Below are positions 46,112 through 55,507 of a DNA stretch of 64,000 nt, one piece after another (position 1 is the first letter of the stretch; each line of letters opens with the position of its first letter). The translations under genes and the position numbers were made by a program. The notes beneath the pieces are model-generated. The model was not told the DNA's origin. It ran no database searches and worked only from the letters and a program-made list of their open reading frames with translations. The stretch spans positions 62,001-126,000 of the forward strand of contig NZ_QJTK01000008.1 in assembly GCF_003217355.1 (NCBI RefSeq), written 5' to 3'. This stretch comes from Rhodobacter viridis. Lineage in GTDB: Bacteria; Pseudomonadota; Alphaproteobacteria; Rhodobacterales; Rhodobacteraceae.

Positions 46112-47817
46112 TGCCGCGTCTCATTTCCCGCGCGACCTATGCCGACATGTTTGGTCCGACCACCGGCGACAAGCTGCGTCTGGCCGACACCGACCTGATC
46201 ATCGAGGTTGAGAAAGACCTGACAACGTATGGAGAAGAAGTGAAATTCGGCGGTGGCAAGGTGATCCGCGACGGCATGGGGCAAAGCCAGATCCCGCGCG
46301 CGGGGGGCGCCATGGACACCGTCATCACCAATGCGCTGATCGTCGATCATACCGGGATCTACAAGGCCGATGTCGGGTTGCGCGAGGGCTGCATCGCGGG
46401 GATCGGCAAGGCGGGCAACCCTGACACGCAGCCGGGGGTGACGCTGGTCATCGGCCCCGGCACGGAAATCATTGCTGGCGAGGGGAAAATCCTGACTGCC
46501 GGCGGGATCGACACGCATATTCACTTCATTTGCCCGCAGCAGATCGAGGATGCGCTGGCTTCGGGCATCACCACGATGCTCGGCGGCGGTACCGGCCCGG
46601 CGCATGGGACGCTCGCCACCACCTGCACGCCGGGGCCGTGGCATATTTCGCGGATGCTGCAAAGCTTCGAGGCCTTCCCGATGAACCTCGCCCTTGCGGG
46701 CAAGGGCAACGCGAGCCTGCCCGAGGGGCTGGTCGAACAGGTCAAAGCGGGCGCTTGTGCCTTGAAATTGCATGAGGATTGGGGCACGACCCCGGCTGCG
46801 ATCGATTGTTGTCTGTCGGTGGCCGAGGACATGGACGTGCAGGTGATGATCCACACCGACACGCTGAATGAATCGGGCTTTGTCGAGAACACGCTGGCGG
46901 CCTTCAAGGGCCGCACCATCCATGCCTTCCACACCGAGGGCGCGGGCGGAGGCCATGCGCCCGATATCCTGAAAGTCGTTTCTTCCCAGAATGTTATCCC
47001 ATCGTCGACGAACCCGACCCGGCCCTATACCAAGAACACGGTCGAGGAACATCTCGACATGCTGATGGTCTGTCACCACCTCGACAACAAGGTGCCGGAG
47101 GATGTGGCCTTTGCCGAAAGTCGCATTCGCAAGGAGACGATCGCCGCCGAGGATATCTTGCATGACATGGGCGCGATGGCAGTGATTTCGTCCGACAGTC
47201 AGGCGATGGGGCGGGTGGGCGAGGTGATCATTCGCTGCTGGCAAACCGCTGACAAGATGAGAAAACAGCGCGGGCGGCTGGCCGAAGAGACAGGCGCGAA
47301 CGACAATTTCCGGGTCCGCCGCTACATCGCGAAATACACGATCAACCCGGCGATAACGCATGGTCTGGCGGAGCATGTCGGCTCTGTCGAGGTTGGCAAG
47401 CGTGCCGATCTGGTGCTCTGGCATCCGGCTTTCTTTGGTGCCAAGCCCGAGATGGTGCTGATGGGCGGGATGATCGTTGCGGCGCAGATGGGCGATCCGA
47501 ACGGCTCGATCCCGGCGCAGCCCTTTTACACCCGACCGATGTTTGGCGCTTTTGGCAAGGCCTTGTCGAATGCGGCCGTCACCTTTGTCTCGGCGGCGGC
47601 CGAGGCGGAAGGTGTGGCCGAGAAGCTGGGCCTGTCGAAGCAGGTGCTGGCGGTCAAGGGCACCCGCACCATCGGGAAGGCCTCGATGCGACTGAACACC
47701 GCGACGCCGCAGATCGAGGTGGATCCTGAAACCTACGAGGTGCGGGCCGATGGCGAGGTGCTGACCTGCGAGCCGGCAGAGAGCCTGCCGCTTGCCCAGC
47801 GTTACTTTCTGTTCTGA
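46111..47817 (+). CDS. ureC: Urease alpha (catalytic) subunit UreC
   Basis: A 568-residue subunit holding the dinuclear nickel site that hydrolyses urea to ammonia and carbamate. Nickel ligands are H136 and H138 (THIH) and the carbamylated K219 (LKLHEDWG), with further ligands in [21 protein letters not shown] and SSDSQAMGR. The mobile-flap Cys and catalytic His are in MVCHHLDN (C321, H322/H323). All residues are intact, so the enzyme should be active once loaded. Confidence 0.99.
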   Translation: MPRLISRATYADMFGPTTGDKLRLADTDLIIEVEKDLTTYGEEVKFGGGKVIRDGMGQSQIPRAGGAMDTVITNALIVDHTGIYKADVGLREGCIAGIGKAGNPDTQPGVTLVIGPGTEIIAGEGKILTAGGIDTHIHFICPQQIEDALASGITTMLGGGTGPAHGTLATTCTPGPWHISRMLQSFEAFPMNLALAGKGNASLPEGLVEQVKAGACALKLHEDWGTTPAAIDCCLSVAEDMDVQVMIHTDTLNESGFVENTLAAFKGRTIHAFHTEGAGGGHAPDILKVVSSQNVIPSSTNPTRPYTKNTVEEHLDMLMVCHHLDNKVPEDVAFAESRIRKETIAAEDILHDMGAMAVISSDSQAMGRVGEVIIRCWQTADKMRKQRGRLAEETGANDNFRVRRYIAKYTINPAITHGLAEHVGSVEVGKRADLVLWHPAFFGAKPEMVLMGGMIVAAQMGDPNGSIPAQPFYTRPMFGAFGKALSNAAVTFVSAAAEAEGVAEKLGLSKQVLAVKGTRTIGKASMRLNTATPQIEVDPETYEVRADGEVLTCEPAESLPLAQRYFLF

Positions 47818-47821
47818 GGCC

Positions 47822-48172
47822 TCAATGCGGGTGTTGACCGGCAAAAAGCCTCGCGCGCAACGCAATGCGCGGGGCGAGCGCGGGCAGTTCAACCGTCTCT
47901 GCCTGCGTGGTCGGACCCTTGCGGGTGGCGCGCAGCACGCGGGTCACCTTTTCGCGGGTGTAGGCCGGATCGAGGCGGATCTCCTCGGGCAGGAGCCGGG
48001 GGTCGAAGACTCGCTGTCGGTTCGTGACCAGATCGACCTTGTGAAAACGACCGATTTTTGGCATCGCCGCATCGTGCAAAAGCAACGCGCGCAGCTCGCC
48101 TTCGCGGGCGCGCAATCGGGCGATTTCGGCGCGGATTTCGGCCAGTTCGTCGGCAGGGGGTTTGAGCTGCAT
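47822..48172 (-). CDS. Conserved-looking small protein on the opposite strand inside the urease cluster
   Basis: A 116-residue protein with an N-terminal charged helix that may form a coiled coil (ADELAEIRAEIARLRAREGE), then PKIGRFHKVDLVTNRQRVFD and a basic C-terminal helix. No family was recognised. ATG 48172 has GGGAG upstream. It lies between ureC and ureE but opposite to both, ending 5 bp from ureC. A plus-strand frame over the same DNA exists (47792-48178); its composition looks like a shadow, so I favour the minus strand. Confidence 0.6.
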   Translation of the reverse strand: MQLKPPADELAEIRAEIARLRAREGELRALLLHDAAMPKIGRFHKVDLVTNRQRVFDPRLLPEEIRLDPAYTREKVTRVLRATRKGPTTQAETVELPALAPRIALRARLFAGQHPH

Positions 48173-48252
48173 TCCTAGCTCCCGTTCTGGGTTACGTGCG
48201 CTTATGCTGCCAAGTCACTCTTAACAAAGCTCTAAATGGCGGAGGAAAAAAC

Positions 48253-48723
48253 ATGTCGCTGTTGAATCGGGCCAGTCGTATCGTGCCTGCGGGCAGCTGG
48301 AGTGCGGCCGCCGATCATGTGGCGCTTGATTATGAGGCACGGTTCTTGCGTCGCAAGCGGCTGGTGGCGGCCTCGGGTGCCGAGTTTCTGGTCGATCTGG
48401 CCGAGGTGACGAATCTGCGCGGCGGCGAGGCCTTCGCGCTGGAGGACGGGCGGCTGATCGAGGTGCGCTGCGGGCTTGAACCCGTGCTGGTGGTGACGGG
48501 CGATCTGACCCGGCTTGCCTGGCACATCGGCAACCGGCACACGCCCTGCCAGATCGAGACCGACCGGCTGGTGATCCGCGATGATCATGTGCTCGAGGCG
48601 ATGCTGCGCGGCCTTGGGGCGCGGGTGGACAAGCGGATGGAGCCCTTCCGCCCCGAAAGCGGCGCTTATGGCACCGGCCGGACCATGGGACATGACCACG
48701 GCCACTTCCATGCCCACGCCTGA
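48253..48723 (+). CDS. ureE: Urease accessory nickel chaperone UreE
   Basis: A 156-residue metallochaperone. The N-terminal domain shows FLRRKRLVAASGAEFLVDLA; the central nickel-binding part has HIGNRHTPCQIE; the C-terminus carries a short His-rich tail [10 protein letters not shown] that would bind nickel. A strong GGAGG site precedes ATG 48253. The last 14 bases overlap ureF. Confidence 0.96.
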   Translation: MSLLNRASRIVPAGSWSAAADHVALDYEARFLRRKRLVAASGAEFLVDLAEVTNLRGGEAFALEDGRLIEVRCGLEPVLVVTGDLTRLAWHIGNRHTPCQIETDRLVIRDDHVLEAMLRGLGARVDKRMEPFRPESGAYGTGRTMGHDHGHFHAHA

Positions 48724-49351
48724 GCACGATCTGCTCAGCCTCGTGCAGTGGCTCTCTCCGGCCTTTCCGACCGGGGCTTACGCCTATTCGCACGGATTGG
48801 AACAGGCGGTCGCGGCGGGCGATGTGCGCTCGGAGCCGGAGCTGCGCGAGTGGCTTCAGGACATCCTGGAACACGGAGCCGGATGGAACGATGCGGTGCT
48901 GCTGGCCTGCGGTTTGCGGGGCGAGGATCTGGGCGCGCTTGCCGATCTTGCGCGCGCGCTTGCGGGCACGGCTGAGCGCCTGAAGGAGACCGAGGAGCAG
49001 GGGGCCGCCTTTGCCAAGGCGCGGGCGGAGATGACCGGCACTTGCACAAATGCGATGCCACTGCCTTTGGCAATTGCTGAACAAGCCAAGGAATTATCGA
49101 TATCCTGCGAGCAGGTTATTGCACTTTTCCAACATGCCTTCGCATCCAGTCTTGTCTCGGCCGGGGTGCGGTTCATCCCCCTTGGGCAGGCGGCAGGGCA
49201 GCGGGTTCTGGCCGCCCTGCACCCGACGATCGCCGCGCTTGCCACCCGCGCCGCGACGGCCACGACCGCCGATCTGGCGCAATCCGCCTTTCGCGCCGAG
49301 ATCCAGTCGGCCGCCCATGAAACGCTTGATGTGAGGATCTTCAAGACATGA
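48710..49351 (+). CDS. ureF: Urease accessory protein UreF
   Basis: A 213-residue helical protein that with UreD forms the docking platform for UreG. The family start [24 protein letters not shown] is diagnostic. ATG 48710 was chosen; ATG 48692 is also in frame, six codons longer. A short stretch near 49040-49130 has less GC than its surroundings, but the frame is intact. It ends in an ATGA overlap with ureG. Confidence 0.95.
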   Translation: MPTPEHDLLSLVQWLSPAFPTGAYAYSHGLEQAVAAGDVRSEPELREWLQDILEHGAGWNDAVLLACGLRGEDLGALADLARALAGTAERLKETEEQGAAFAKARAEMTGTCTNAMPLPLAIAEQAKELSISCEQVIALFQHAFASSLVSAGVRFIPLGQAAGQRVLAALHPTIAALATRAATATTADLAQSAFRAEIQSAAHETLDVRIFKT

Positions 49352-49974
49352 CACACGGACCTTTGCGCGTCGGCATCGGCGGCCCGGTCGGCGCGGGCAA
49401 GACGACGCTGACCGAACAGCTCTGTCGTGCGCTGGCGCCTCGGCTCTCGATGGCGGTGGTGACGAATGACATCTACACCCGCGAGGATGCCGAGGCGCTG
49501 ATGCGTGCGCAGGTGCTGCCTGTCGACCGCATCCGCGGCGTCGAGACCGGGGGTTGCCCGCATACGGCGATCCGCGAGGATGCCTCGATCAACCTTGCCG
49601 CCATTGCCGATCTGAGCCGGCTGCATCCCGATCTGGATCTGATCCTGATCGAGTCGGGGGGCGACAACCTTGCCGCCACGTTCAGCCCGGAGCTGGCCGA
49701 TCTGACGATCTATGTCATCGACACCGCCGCCGGGCAGGACATTCCGCGCAAGCGGGGGCCGGGGGTGACGCGATCGGATCTGCTTGTCGTGAACAAGACC
49801 GACCTTGCGCCGCATGTGGGGGTTGATCCGGTGCTGCTCGAGGAAGACACGAAACGCGCCCGCGGCGCCCGTCCCTATGTGATGGCGCGGCTGCGGCATG
49901 GGGTGGGTATCGATAAAATCGTCGCTTTTCTGATCCGGGAAGGCGGTCTTGAGCAAGCGGCCGATCCGGCCTGA
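49348..49974 (+). CDS. ureG: Urease accessory GTPase UreG
   Basis: A 208-residue SIMIBI GTPase that delivers nickel to urease. P-loop [16 protein letters not shown], the metal-binding region with [15 protein letters not shown] (Cys-Pro-His motif), Walker [15 protein letters not shown] and the base-recognition NKTD are all present. It closes ureEFG and is followed by a hairpin and then the urea transporter. Confidence 0.98.
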   Translation: MTHGPLRVGIGGPVGAGKTTLTEQLCRALAPRLSMAVVTNDIYTREDAEALMRAQVLPVDRIRGVETGGCPHTAIREDASINLAAIADLSRLHPDLDLILIESGGDNLAATFSPELADLTIYVIDTAAGQDIPRKRGPGVTRSDLLVVNKTDLAPHVGVDPVLLEEDTKRARGARPYVMARLRHGVGIDKIVAFLIREGGLEQAADPA

Positions 49975-50004
49975 CATGCAAGATTCGCGCCAAACCCGTT
50001 TCCA

Positions 50005-50038
50005 AAACGCCCGGTTCTTGCGCAAAGGCCGGGCGTTT
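50005..50038. terminator. Hairpin after ureG
   Basis: A perfect 10-bp stem AAACGCCCGG/CCGGGCGTTT has a 14-nt loop that itself contains TTGCGCAA. There is no long T run. It probably separates the urease transcript from urtA, and lies just upstream of a -24/-12-like element. Confidence 0.55.
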
Positions 50039-50065
50039 GCCTGTCGGATGCACAATTCTATGCCT

Positions 50066-50081
50066 TGGCCCTTTTCCTGCT
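50066..50081 (+). promoter_or_regulatory. -24/-12 (sigma54-like) element upstream of urtA
   Basis: TGGCCCTTTTCCTGCT has the GG and GC dinucleotides in sigma54 spacing. It is a weaker match than the ureD element (C instead of T at the first base of TTGC). It lies 119-134 bp upstream of the urtA ATG, leaving a leader of about 108 nt. Confidence 0.4.
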
Positions 50082-50199
50082 AGGCGCGTCCTTGCCGCAC
50101 TGCGGCGCCCCGGTTTTGCTCGTTTCGCGGGCCGTGCCCCGCCACAAAGCAACCTCGTGCCCACCTTCCCGGGCTGCGTGAACAGGAACAGGGGAACTC

Positions 50200-51501
50200 A
50201 TGATTACTCGGCGCAATCTGCTGATGACCGCTGCGGCGGCCGGTGCCATGTCGATGACGGGGCGCATCGCCTTTGCGGCGGGCGACACCATCAAGGTGGG
50301 CGTGCTGCATTCGCTCTCTGGCACGATGGCGATTTCGGAAACGACGCTGAAGGACACGGTCCTGATGCTGATCGAGGCGCAGAATAAAAAGGGCGGCGTG
50401 CTGGGCAAGCAGCTGGAAGCCGTCGTGGTCGATCCGGCCTCGGACTGGCCGCTCTTTGCCGAAAAGGCGCGCGAGTTGCTGACCGTCGACAAGGTCGATG
50501 TGATGTTCGGCTGCTGGACCTCGGTCTCGCGCAAATCGGTGCTGCCGGTGATCGAGGAGCTGAACGGCCTTCTGTTCTATCCGGTGCAATACGAGGGCGA
50601 GGAAAGCTCGAAGAACGTCTTTTATACCGGGGCGGCGCCGAACCAGCAGGCGATCCCGGCGACCGACTATTTCCTGAAAGAGCTTGGGGTGCAGAAATTC
50701 GCGCTTCTGGGCACCGACTACGTCTATCCGCGCACCACGAACAACATTCTGGAAGCCTATCTCAAGTCGAAGGGCATCCCGGCCGAGGATATCTTCGTCA
50801 ACTACACCCCCTTCGGTCAGTCGGACTGGTCGAAGATCGTCGCCGACGTCAAGGCGCTTGGCGCGGATGGCAAGAAGGTCGGCGTGATTTCGACGATCAA
50901 CGGCGATGCGAACATCGGCTTCTACAAGGAACTGGCGGCCTCGGGCATCACCGCGGATGACATCCCGGTTGTCGCCTTCTCGGTTGGTGAGGAAGAGCTT
51001 TCGGGCCTTGGTGCCGGGGATCTCAAGAACCTCGTCGGCCAGCTGGCCGCCTGGAACTACTTCGAAAGCGCCGATACGCCGGAAAACAAGGCCTTCATCG
51101 AGGCCTGGCACAGCTTCATCGGCAATGACAAGCGCACCACGAATGACCCGATGGAGGCCACCTATATCGGTTTCAATATGTGGGTGAACGCGGTGACGGC
51201 GGCGGGCACGACCGAGGTCGACAAGGTCGCCGAGGCGATGATCGGGCAGAAATTCCCGAACCTGACCGGCTCGATGGCCGAGATGCTGCCGAACCACCAT
51301 CTGACGAAGCCGGTGCTGATCGGCGAGATCAAGGAAGACGGCCAGTTCGACATCATCAGCCAGACCGACCCGGTGCCGGGCGATGCCTGGACCGACTTCC
51401 TGCCGGAATCCGCCGTGCTGACCTCGGATTGGAAAGATCTGAAATGCGGCATGTACAACACCGAAACCAAGACCTGCGTGCAGCTGAAATCGAACTACTG
51501 A
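50200..51501 (+). CDS. urtA: Urea ABC transporter substrate-binding protein UrtA
   Basis: A 433-residue periplasmic binding protein of the amide/branched-chain amino acid type. The twin-arginine signal is TRRNLLMTAAAAGAM; the mature start DTIKVGVLHSLSGTMAISE and NGLLFYPVQYEGEESS are typical of urea binders. A GGGGAA site precedes ATG 50200. It is followed by a hairpin before urtB, as often seen where the binding protein is made in excess. Confidence 0.96.
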   Translation: MITRRNLLMTAAAAGAMSMTGRIAFAAGDTIKVGVLHSLSGTMAISETTLKDTVLMLIEAQNKKGGVLGKQLEAVVVDPASDWPLFAEKARELLTVDKVDVMFGCWTSVSRKSVLPVIEELNGLLFYPVQYEGEESSKNVFYTGAAPNQQAIPATDYFLKELGVQKFALLGTDYVYPRTTNNILEAYLKSKGIPAEDIFVNYTPFGQSDWSKIVADVKALGADGKKVGVISTINGDANIGFYKELAASGITADDIPVVAFSVGEEELSGLGAGDLKNLVGQLAAWNYFESADTPENKAFIEAWHSFIGNDKRTTNDPMEATYIGFNMWVNAVTAAGTTEVDKVAEAMIGQKFPNLTGSMAEMLPNHHLTKPVLIGEIKEDGQFDIISQTDPVPGDAWTDFLPESAVLTSDWKDLKCGMYNTETKTCVQLKSNY

Positions 51502-51521
51502 TCTGATTTCAAACGCAAACC

Positions 51522-51542
51522 GAGGGGGCGACAAGCCCCCTC
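51522..51542 (+). terminator. Hairpin between urtA and urtB
   Basis: A perfect 8-bp stem GAGGGGGC/GCCCCCTC with a 5-nt loop 20 bp after urtA. There is no T run immediately after it, so it may be an attenuator or an mRNA-stabilising structure that raises UrtA over the permeases. Confidence 0.65.
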
Positions 51543-51561
51543 CCGCACCCCGGATTTTTTC

Positions 51562-53538
51562 ATGCGCAGCCTTCTTCTGGCCTTCGCAACGAGCCTTGCG
51601 CTCGCCTTGCCCGCGGCCGCCCAAGACGCGGCCCCGCCCGTTCCCGTTGCCACCGTCCAGACCGGCCTTGCCGCCGTCATCGCGCAAAATGCGGGTGCCA
51701 TCGCCAAGCCGTCGCGCCAGACCATCGCCCCGGTGATCGCGGCGCTGGGGCAGGCGGGGGCGGGCGCGCCCGACTTCCTGCAGGCCTGGGCCGACAAGAA
51801 ACTGGGCGCGCGCAAATCCGATGGCGCGATCTTTCGCGTGACGAAATCCGCGGACGGCTACGCGCTTGCCGATCCGGCGACCGGCGCCGATCTGGGCACG
51901 GCCGCGAAGGCGGAGATTGCCGAGATCAAGCCCAATGCCGGGGTCCGGGGGCTGATCGCCTCGGCGCTCATTCAGTTCCAGCTGTCCGATCCCGATCCGA
52001 AGACCCGGCTGGCCGCGCTGACGGCACTGGCCCGCGACGGTGCCGCCGAGCATCTGGCGCCTTTGGCGGCCTCGATCGAGACCGAGGCCGACCCGGCGAT
52101 CAAGGCGCAGAAGGAGCGGTTGCTGGGGTTGCTGACGATCCGCTTTGGCGCCACGCCCGAAGCCCGCGTGGCCGCGATCGAGGGCTTCGGCGCCGATCTG
52201 GGGCTGGATTTCCGCGCGGCGCTCAACCCGATCCTCGCCACCTCGCGCAAGGTTTTCAACGAGGCGCCGAGCGGAAACGTGGCGCTGACCCTTACCCCCG
52301 GCAAGCCCGGCTTCTCCGAGGCCGAGGCTTATGATCTGCTCGTCACCGAGGGGCTGGCGCCGAAACGGCTCTCCTCGGCCGATCTGCGGGCCGCACTCGA
52401 ATCCCATATCGAAAACAACGCTGTGGGCGGCGTGCCTGTGACGGAGCTTGCTGATCCGGGCAAGCGCGAGGCTGCCTATGCGGCGCTGGAAGCGGCGGGC
52501 AAGGTGCCTGCCGGGGCCACCGATGCCGAGGTCAGCGCCGCCGTCGCGCAGACCCGCTTCGCCGACATCTATGCCGAGCCGGACCCGACCGTGACCGATG
52601 CCGCGAAAGCCGCGCTTGATGCGGTGTCGCTCAAGGTCTCGGCGATGCAGGGGGCGGACCTGACGCTTGATGCGCTCTCGCTCGCCTCGATCTATTTCCT
52701 CGCCGCTATCGGCCTTGCGATCACCTTCGGGGTGATGCGGGTGATCAACATGGCGCATGGCGAGTTCATCACCATGGGCGCCTATACCGGCTATGTGGTG
52801 CAGCAATTCATCTCGGATTACACGATCTCGATCCTCGTCGCGCTGCCGCTCGCCTTTGCCGTCACCTTCGCCGCCGGGGTGGCGATGGAGCGGCTGGTGA
52901 TCCGCCATCTGGCCCGCCGCCCGCTTGAAACCCTGCTCGCCACCTTCGGGATCTCGATCGCGCTGCAGCAGCTCTTCAAGAACATCTTCGGCACACAGGC
53001 CCGGCCGCTGACCGCGCCCGAATGGCTCGATGGCGCCTGGGTGCTGAACGACATCGTCTCGATCAGCTACATCCGCATCGCGATCTTCGCACTGGCGCTG
53101 ACCTTCCTTGGCCTGTTCCTTGTCGTGATGAAGCGCACCCGCCTGGGCCTCGAGGTCCGCGCGGTGACGCAAAACCCGTCGATGGCGGCCTCGATGGGGA
53201 TCAACCCCGACCGCATCAACATGCTGACCTTCGGGCTTGGCTCCGGCATCGCCGGGATCGCGGGTGTCGCCATCGGGCTCTTCGCCAAGGTGACGTCCGA
53301 ACTGGGCGCCGACTACATCGTGCAAAGCTTCATGACCGTGGTCGTCGGAGGCGTCGGCAATATCTGGGGCACGCTGGCGGGCGCCTCGCTCGTCGGCGGT
53401 CTGCAAAAGGGGATCGAGGCGCTCAACCCCTCGAATACGCTCGCGGCGCAGACCTACATGATCCTCTTCATCATCATCTTCATCCAGTTCCGCCCGCGCG
53501 GCATCATCGCCCTGAAGGGCCGGGCCGCAGGAGATTGA
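51562..53538 (+). CDS. urtB: Urea ABC transporter permease UrtB with large N-terminal domain
   Basis: A 658-residue permease. A signal peptide (SLLLAFATSLALALPAAA) and an about 340-residue periplasmic helical region with HEAT-like helices precede the LivH-type membrane domain, which starts near residue 365 (LDALSLASIYFLAAIGLAIT, then VINMAHGEFITMGAYTGY). The extension is a known trait of UrtB, but here it is near the long end. Its role in urea uptake is unclear. Confidence 0.95.
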   Translation: MRSLLLAFATSLALALPAAAQDAAPPVPVATVQTGLAAVIAQNAGAIAKPSRQTIAPVIAALGQAGAGAPDFLQAWADKKLGARKSDGAIFRVTKSADGYALADPATGADLGTAAKAEIAEIKPNAGVRGLIASALIQFQLSDPDPKTRLAALTALARDGAAEHLAPLAASIETEADPAIKAQKERLLGLLTIRFGATPEARVAAIEGFGADLGLDFRAALNPILATSRKVFNEAPSGNVALTLTPGKPGFSEAEAYDLLVTEGLAPKRLSSADLRAALESHIENNAVGGVPVTELADPGKREAAYAALEAAGKVPAGATDAEVSAAVAQTRFADIYAEPDPTVTDAAKAALDAVSLKVSAMQGADLTLDALSLASIYFLAAIGLAITFGVMRVINMAHGEFITMGAYTGYVVQQFISDYTISILVALPLAFAVTFAAGVAMERLVIRHLARRPLETLLATFGISIALQQLFKNIFGTQARPLTAPEWLDGAWVLNDIVSISYIRIAIFALALTFLGLFLVVMKRTRLGLEVRAVTQNPSMAASMGINPDRINMLTFGLGSGIAGIAGVAIGLFAKVTSELGADYIVQSFMTVVVGGVGNIWGTLAGASLVGGLQKGIEALNPSNTLAAQTYMILFIIIFIQFRPRGIIALKGRAAGD

Positions 53539-53541
53539 GCC

Positions 53542-54768
53542 ATGACCCACGGTTTTCTGACGAAGAACCCTTCGGTTCTGATTTTCCTTGGCCTTCTGGC
53601 GCTCTTTACCCTGACGGTCACGCTGCTCTCGAACGCCTATGGGGTCGAGGTGATTTCGACCTCGATGGTGAAGACGCTCGGCAAGACGCTGTGTCTGTGC
53701 CTGATCGCCCTGGCGATGGATCTGGTCTGGGGCTACATGGGCATTCTCAGCCTTGGCCATTTCGCCTTCTTCGGGCTGGGCGGCTACATGATCGGCATGT
53801 GGCTGATGGTGGCACGCACCCGCGAGATCGTGCTGGCCTCGGCCACGGGTCTGCCGATGACGCCGCAGGAGCTGAACGACGCCATCGCAACGCAGATCTT
53901 CGGCGTGGTCGGCACGTCGCAGATGCCCGCGATCTGGGCCTTCGCGGGCTCGCTTCCGGCGCAACTGGCGCTTGTCGTGCTGGTTCCCGGTCTGCTGGCG
54001 CTCGGCTTTGGCTGGCTCGCCTTCCGCTCGCGCGTGACTGGGGTTTATCTCTCGATCCTGACGCAGGCGATGACCCTGGCGCTGGCGCTTTATCTCTACC
54101 AGAACGACAGCGGCTTGCGGGGCAACAACGGGCTTTCGGGGCTGCAGAACATCCCCGGCCTTGACTGGGCGGGGCAGGATCGGCTCTCGGTCTGGTTCCT
54201 CTGGGCCTCGGCGCTGGCGCTCGGCCTTGGCTATCTCGCCTGCGCTTTCACCGTCTCGGGCAAGTTCGGTTCGGTGATGCGCGCGATCCGCGATGACGAG
54301 GCCCGGGTGCGGTTTCTGGGCTACCCGGTCGAGGGCTACAAGCTTTTCGTCTTCACCCTGACCGCGCTGATCGCCGCCATCGCCGGGGCGCTTTACTACC
54401 CGCAGGCGGGGATCATCAACCCGGCCGAGATTGCGCCCATCGCCTCGATCTACCTCGCCGTCTGGGTGGCGATCGGGGGCAGGGGGCGGCTGTGGGGCGC
54501 GGTGATCGGCGCGGCTTTCGTCTCGATGGTCTCGACCTGGTTCACCGGCGGACGGGCGCCCGATCTGAACCTCGCGATCTATACGGTGAAATGGGTGGAT
54601 TGGTGGCAGGTGCTTCTGGGGCTCTCCTTCGTCTCGGTCACGCTTTTCGCGCCGAAGGGGCTGTCCGGGCTCGTCGATCTTCTGGCCGGTCTGCGCCCGC
54701 CGCAGCGGCGCGGTGCCCCCCTTGGCCCCGATGACGGCGCCTTGATGGAACAGGAGGCCCGGCAATGA
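53542..54768 (+). CDS. urtC: Urea ABC transporter permease UrtC
   Basis: A 408-residue LivM-type membrane protein with about ten helices. Typical segments are MDLVWGYMGILSLGHFAFFG, NDSGLRGNNGLSGL and YYPQAGIINPAEIAP. It pairs with UrtB to form the channel. Starts 3 bp after urtB; ends in an ATGA overlap with urtD. Confidence 0.96.
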   Translation: MTHGFLTKNPSVLIFLGLLALFTLTVTLLSNAYGVEVISTSMVKTLGKTLCLCLIALAMDLVWGYMGILSLGHFAFFGLGGYMIGMWLMVARTREIVLASATGLPMTPQELNDAIATQIFGVVGTSQMPAIWAFAGSLPAQLALVVLVPGLLALGFGWLAFRSRVTGVYLSILTQAMTLALALYLYQNDSGLRGNNGLSGLQNIPGLDWAGQDRLSVWFLWASALALGLGYLACAFTVSGKFGSVMRAIRDDEARVRFLGYPVEGYKLFVFTLTALIAAIAGALYYPQAGIINPAEIAPIASIYLAVWVAIGGRGRLWGAVIGAAFVSMVSTWFTGGRAPDLNLAIYTVKWVDWWQVLLGLSFVSVTLFAPKGLSGLVDLLAGLRPPQRRGAPLGPDDGALMEQEARQ

Positions 54769-55505
54769 CTGAACTGCTTGAAGTCTCGGGGATTTCCGTC
54801 TCCTTCGACGGGTTCAGGGCGATCAACAACCTCAGCTTCTCCATCGGCCCGGCCGAGCTGCGCGCGGTGATCGGCCCGAACGGGGCGGGGAAAACCACCT
54901 TCATGGATATCGTCACCGGCAAGACCCGGCCCGACGAGGGCCGCGTGCTTTGGGGCGAGCGCTCGATCGACCTGCTGAAGCTCGACGAGGCGCAGATCGC
55001 CCGGCAGGGGGTGGGTCGCAAGTTCCAGCGCCCGACGGTCTTCGAGGATCAGACCGTGGCGGAAAACCTGATGATGGCGCTGAAGGCGCATCGCAGCCCG
55101 TGGCGGGTTCTGGTCTGGAAGCCGAAAGCCGCCGATCACGCAAGGGTCGAGGCGCTGGCGGTGCAGGTGGGTCTGGGGGAAGCGCTTGCGCGCAAATCCG
55201 GAGAATTGTCGCACGGGCAGAAACAATGGCTGGAAATCGGCATGCTCTTGGCACAGGAGCCGCGGCTGCTCTTGGTCGACGAACCGGCGGCGGGGATGAC
55301 CTTGGCCGAACGCGAACAGACAACCGCGCTGCTGGTCGAGCTGGCGAAGACCCATGCCGTGGTGGTGGTCGAGCATGACATGGAGTTCGTGCGCAGGCTG
55401 AATTGCAAGGTCACCGTGCTGCACGAGGGCTCGGTTCTGGCCGAAGGCTCGCTCGATCATGTGACGGCGAACCAGCAGGTCATCGAAGTTTATCTGGGGC
55501 GCTGA
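54765..55505 (+). CDS. urtD: Urea ABC transporter ATPase UrtD
   Basis: A 246-residue LivG-type ATPase: Walker A IGPNGAGKTTFMD, signature LSHGQKQWLEIGMLLAQE (a usual urt variant of LSGGQ), Walker B LLLVDEPAAGM and H-loop VVEHDMEFV. Overlaps urtC by four bases. Confidence 0.96.
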   Translation: MTELLEVSGISVSFDGFRAINNLSFSIGPAELRAVIGPNGAGKTTFMDIVTGKTRPDEGRVLWGERSIDLLKLDEAQIARQGVGRKFQRPTVFEDQTVAENLMMALKAHRSPWRVLVWKPKAADHARVEALAVQVGLGEALARKSGELSHGQKQWLEIGMLLAQEPRLLLVDEPAAGMTLAEREQTTALLVELAKTHAVVVVEHDMEFVRRLNCKVTVLHEGSVLAEGSLDHVTANQQVIEVYLGR

Positions 55506-55507
55506 AC

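Noticed and set aside
47792-48178. A plus-strand 128-codon frame between ureC and ureE
   Set aside because: It starts inside the ureC end without a ribosome-binding site and reads as antisense of the minus-strand gene; kept as an alternative only.
50080-54765. A 1561-codon open frame on the minus strand opposite urtA-urtD
   Set aside because: It lies wholly antisense to clear transporter genes; its protein is Arg/His/Gly/Asp-rich with no domains, as expected from the high GC at third positions.
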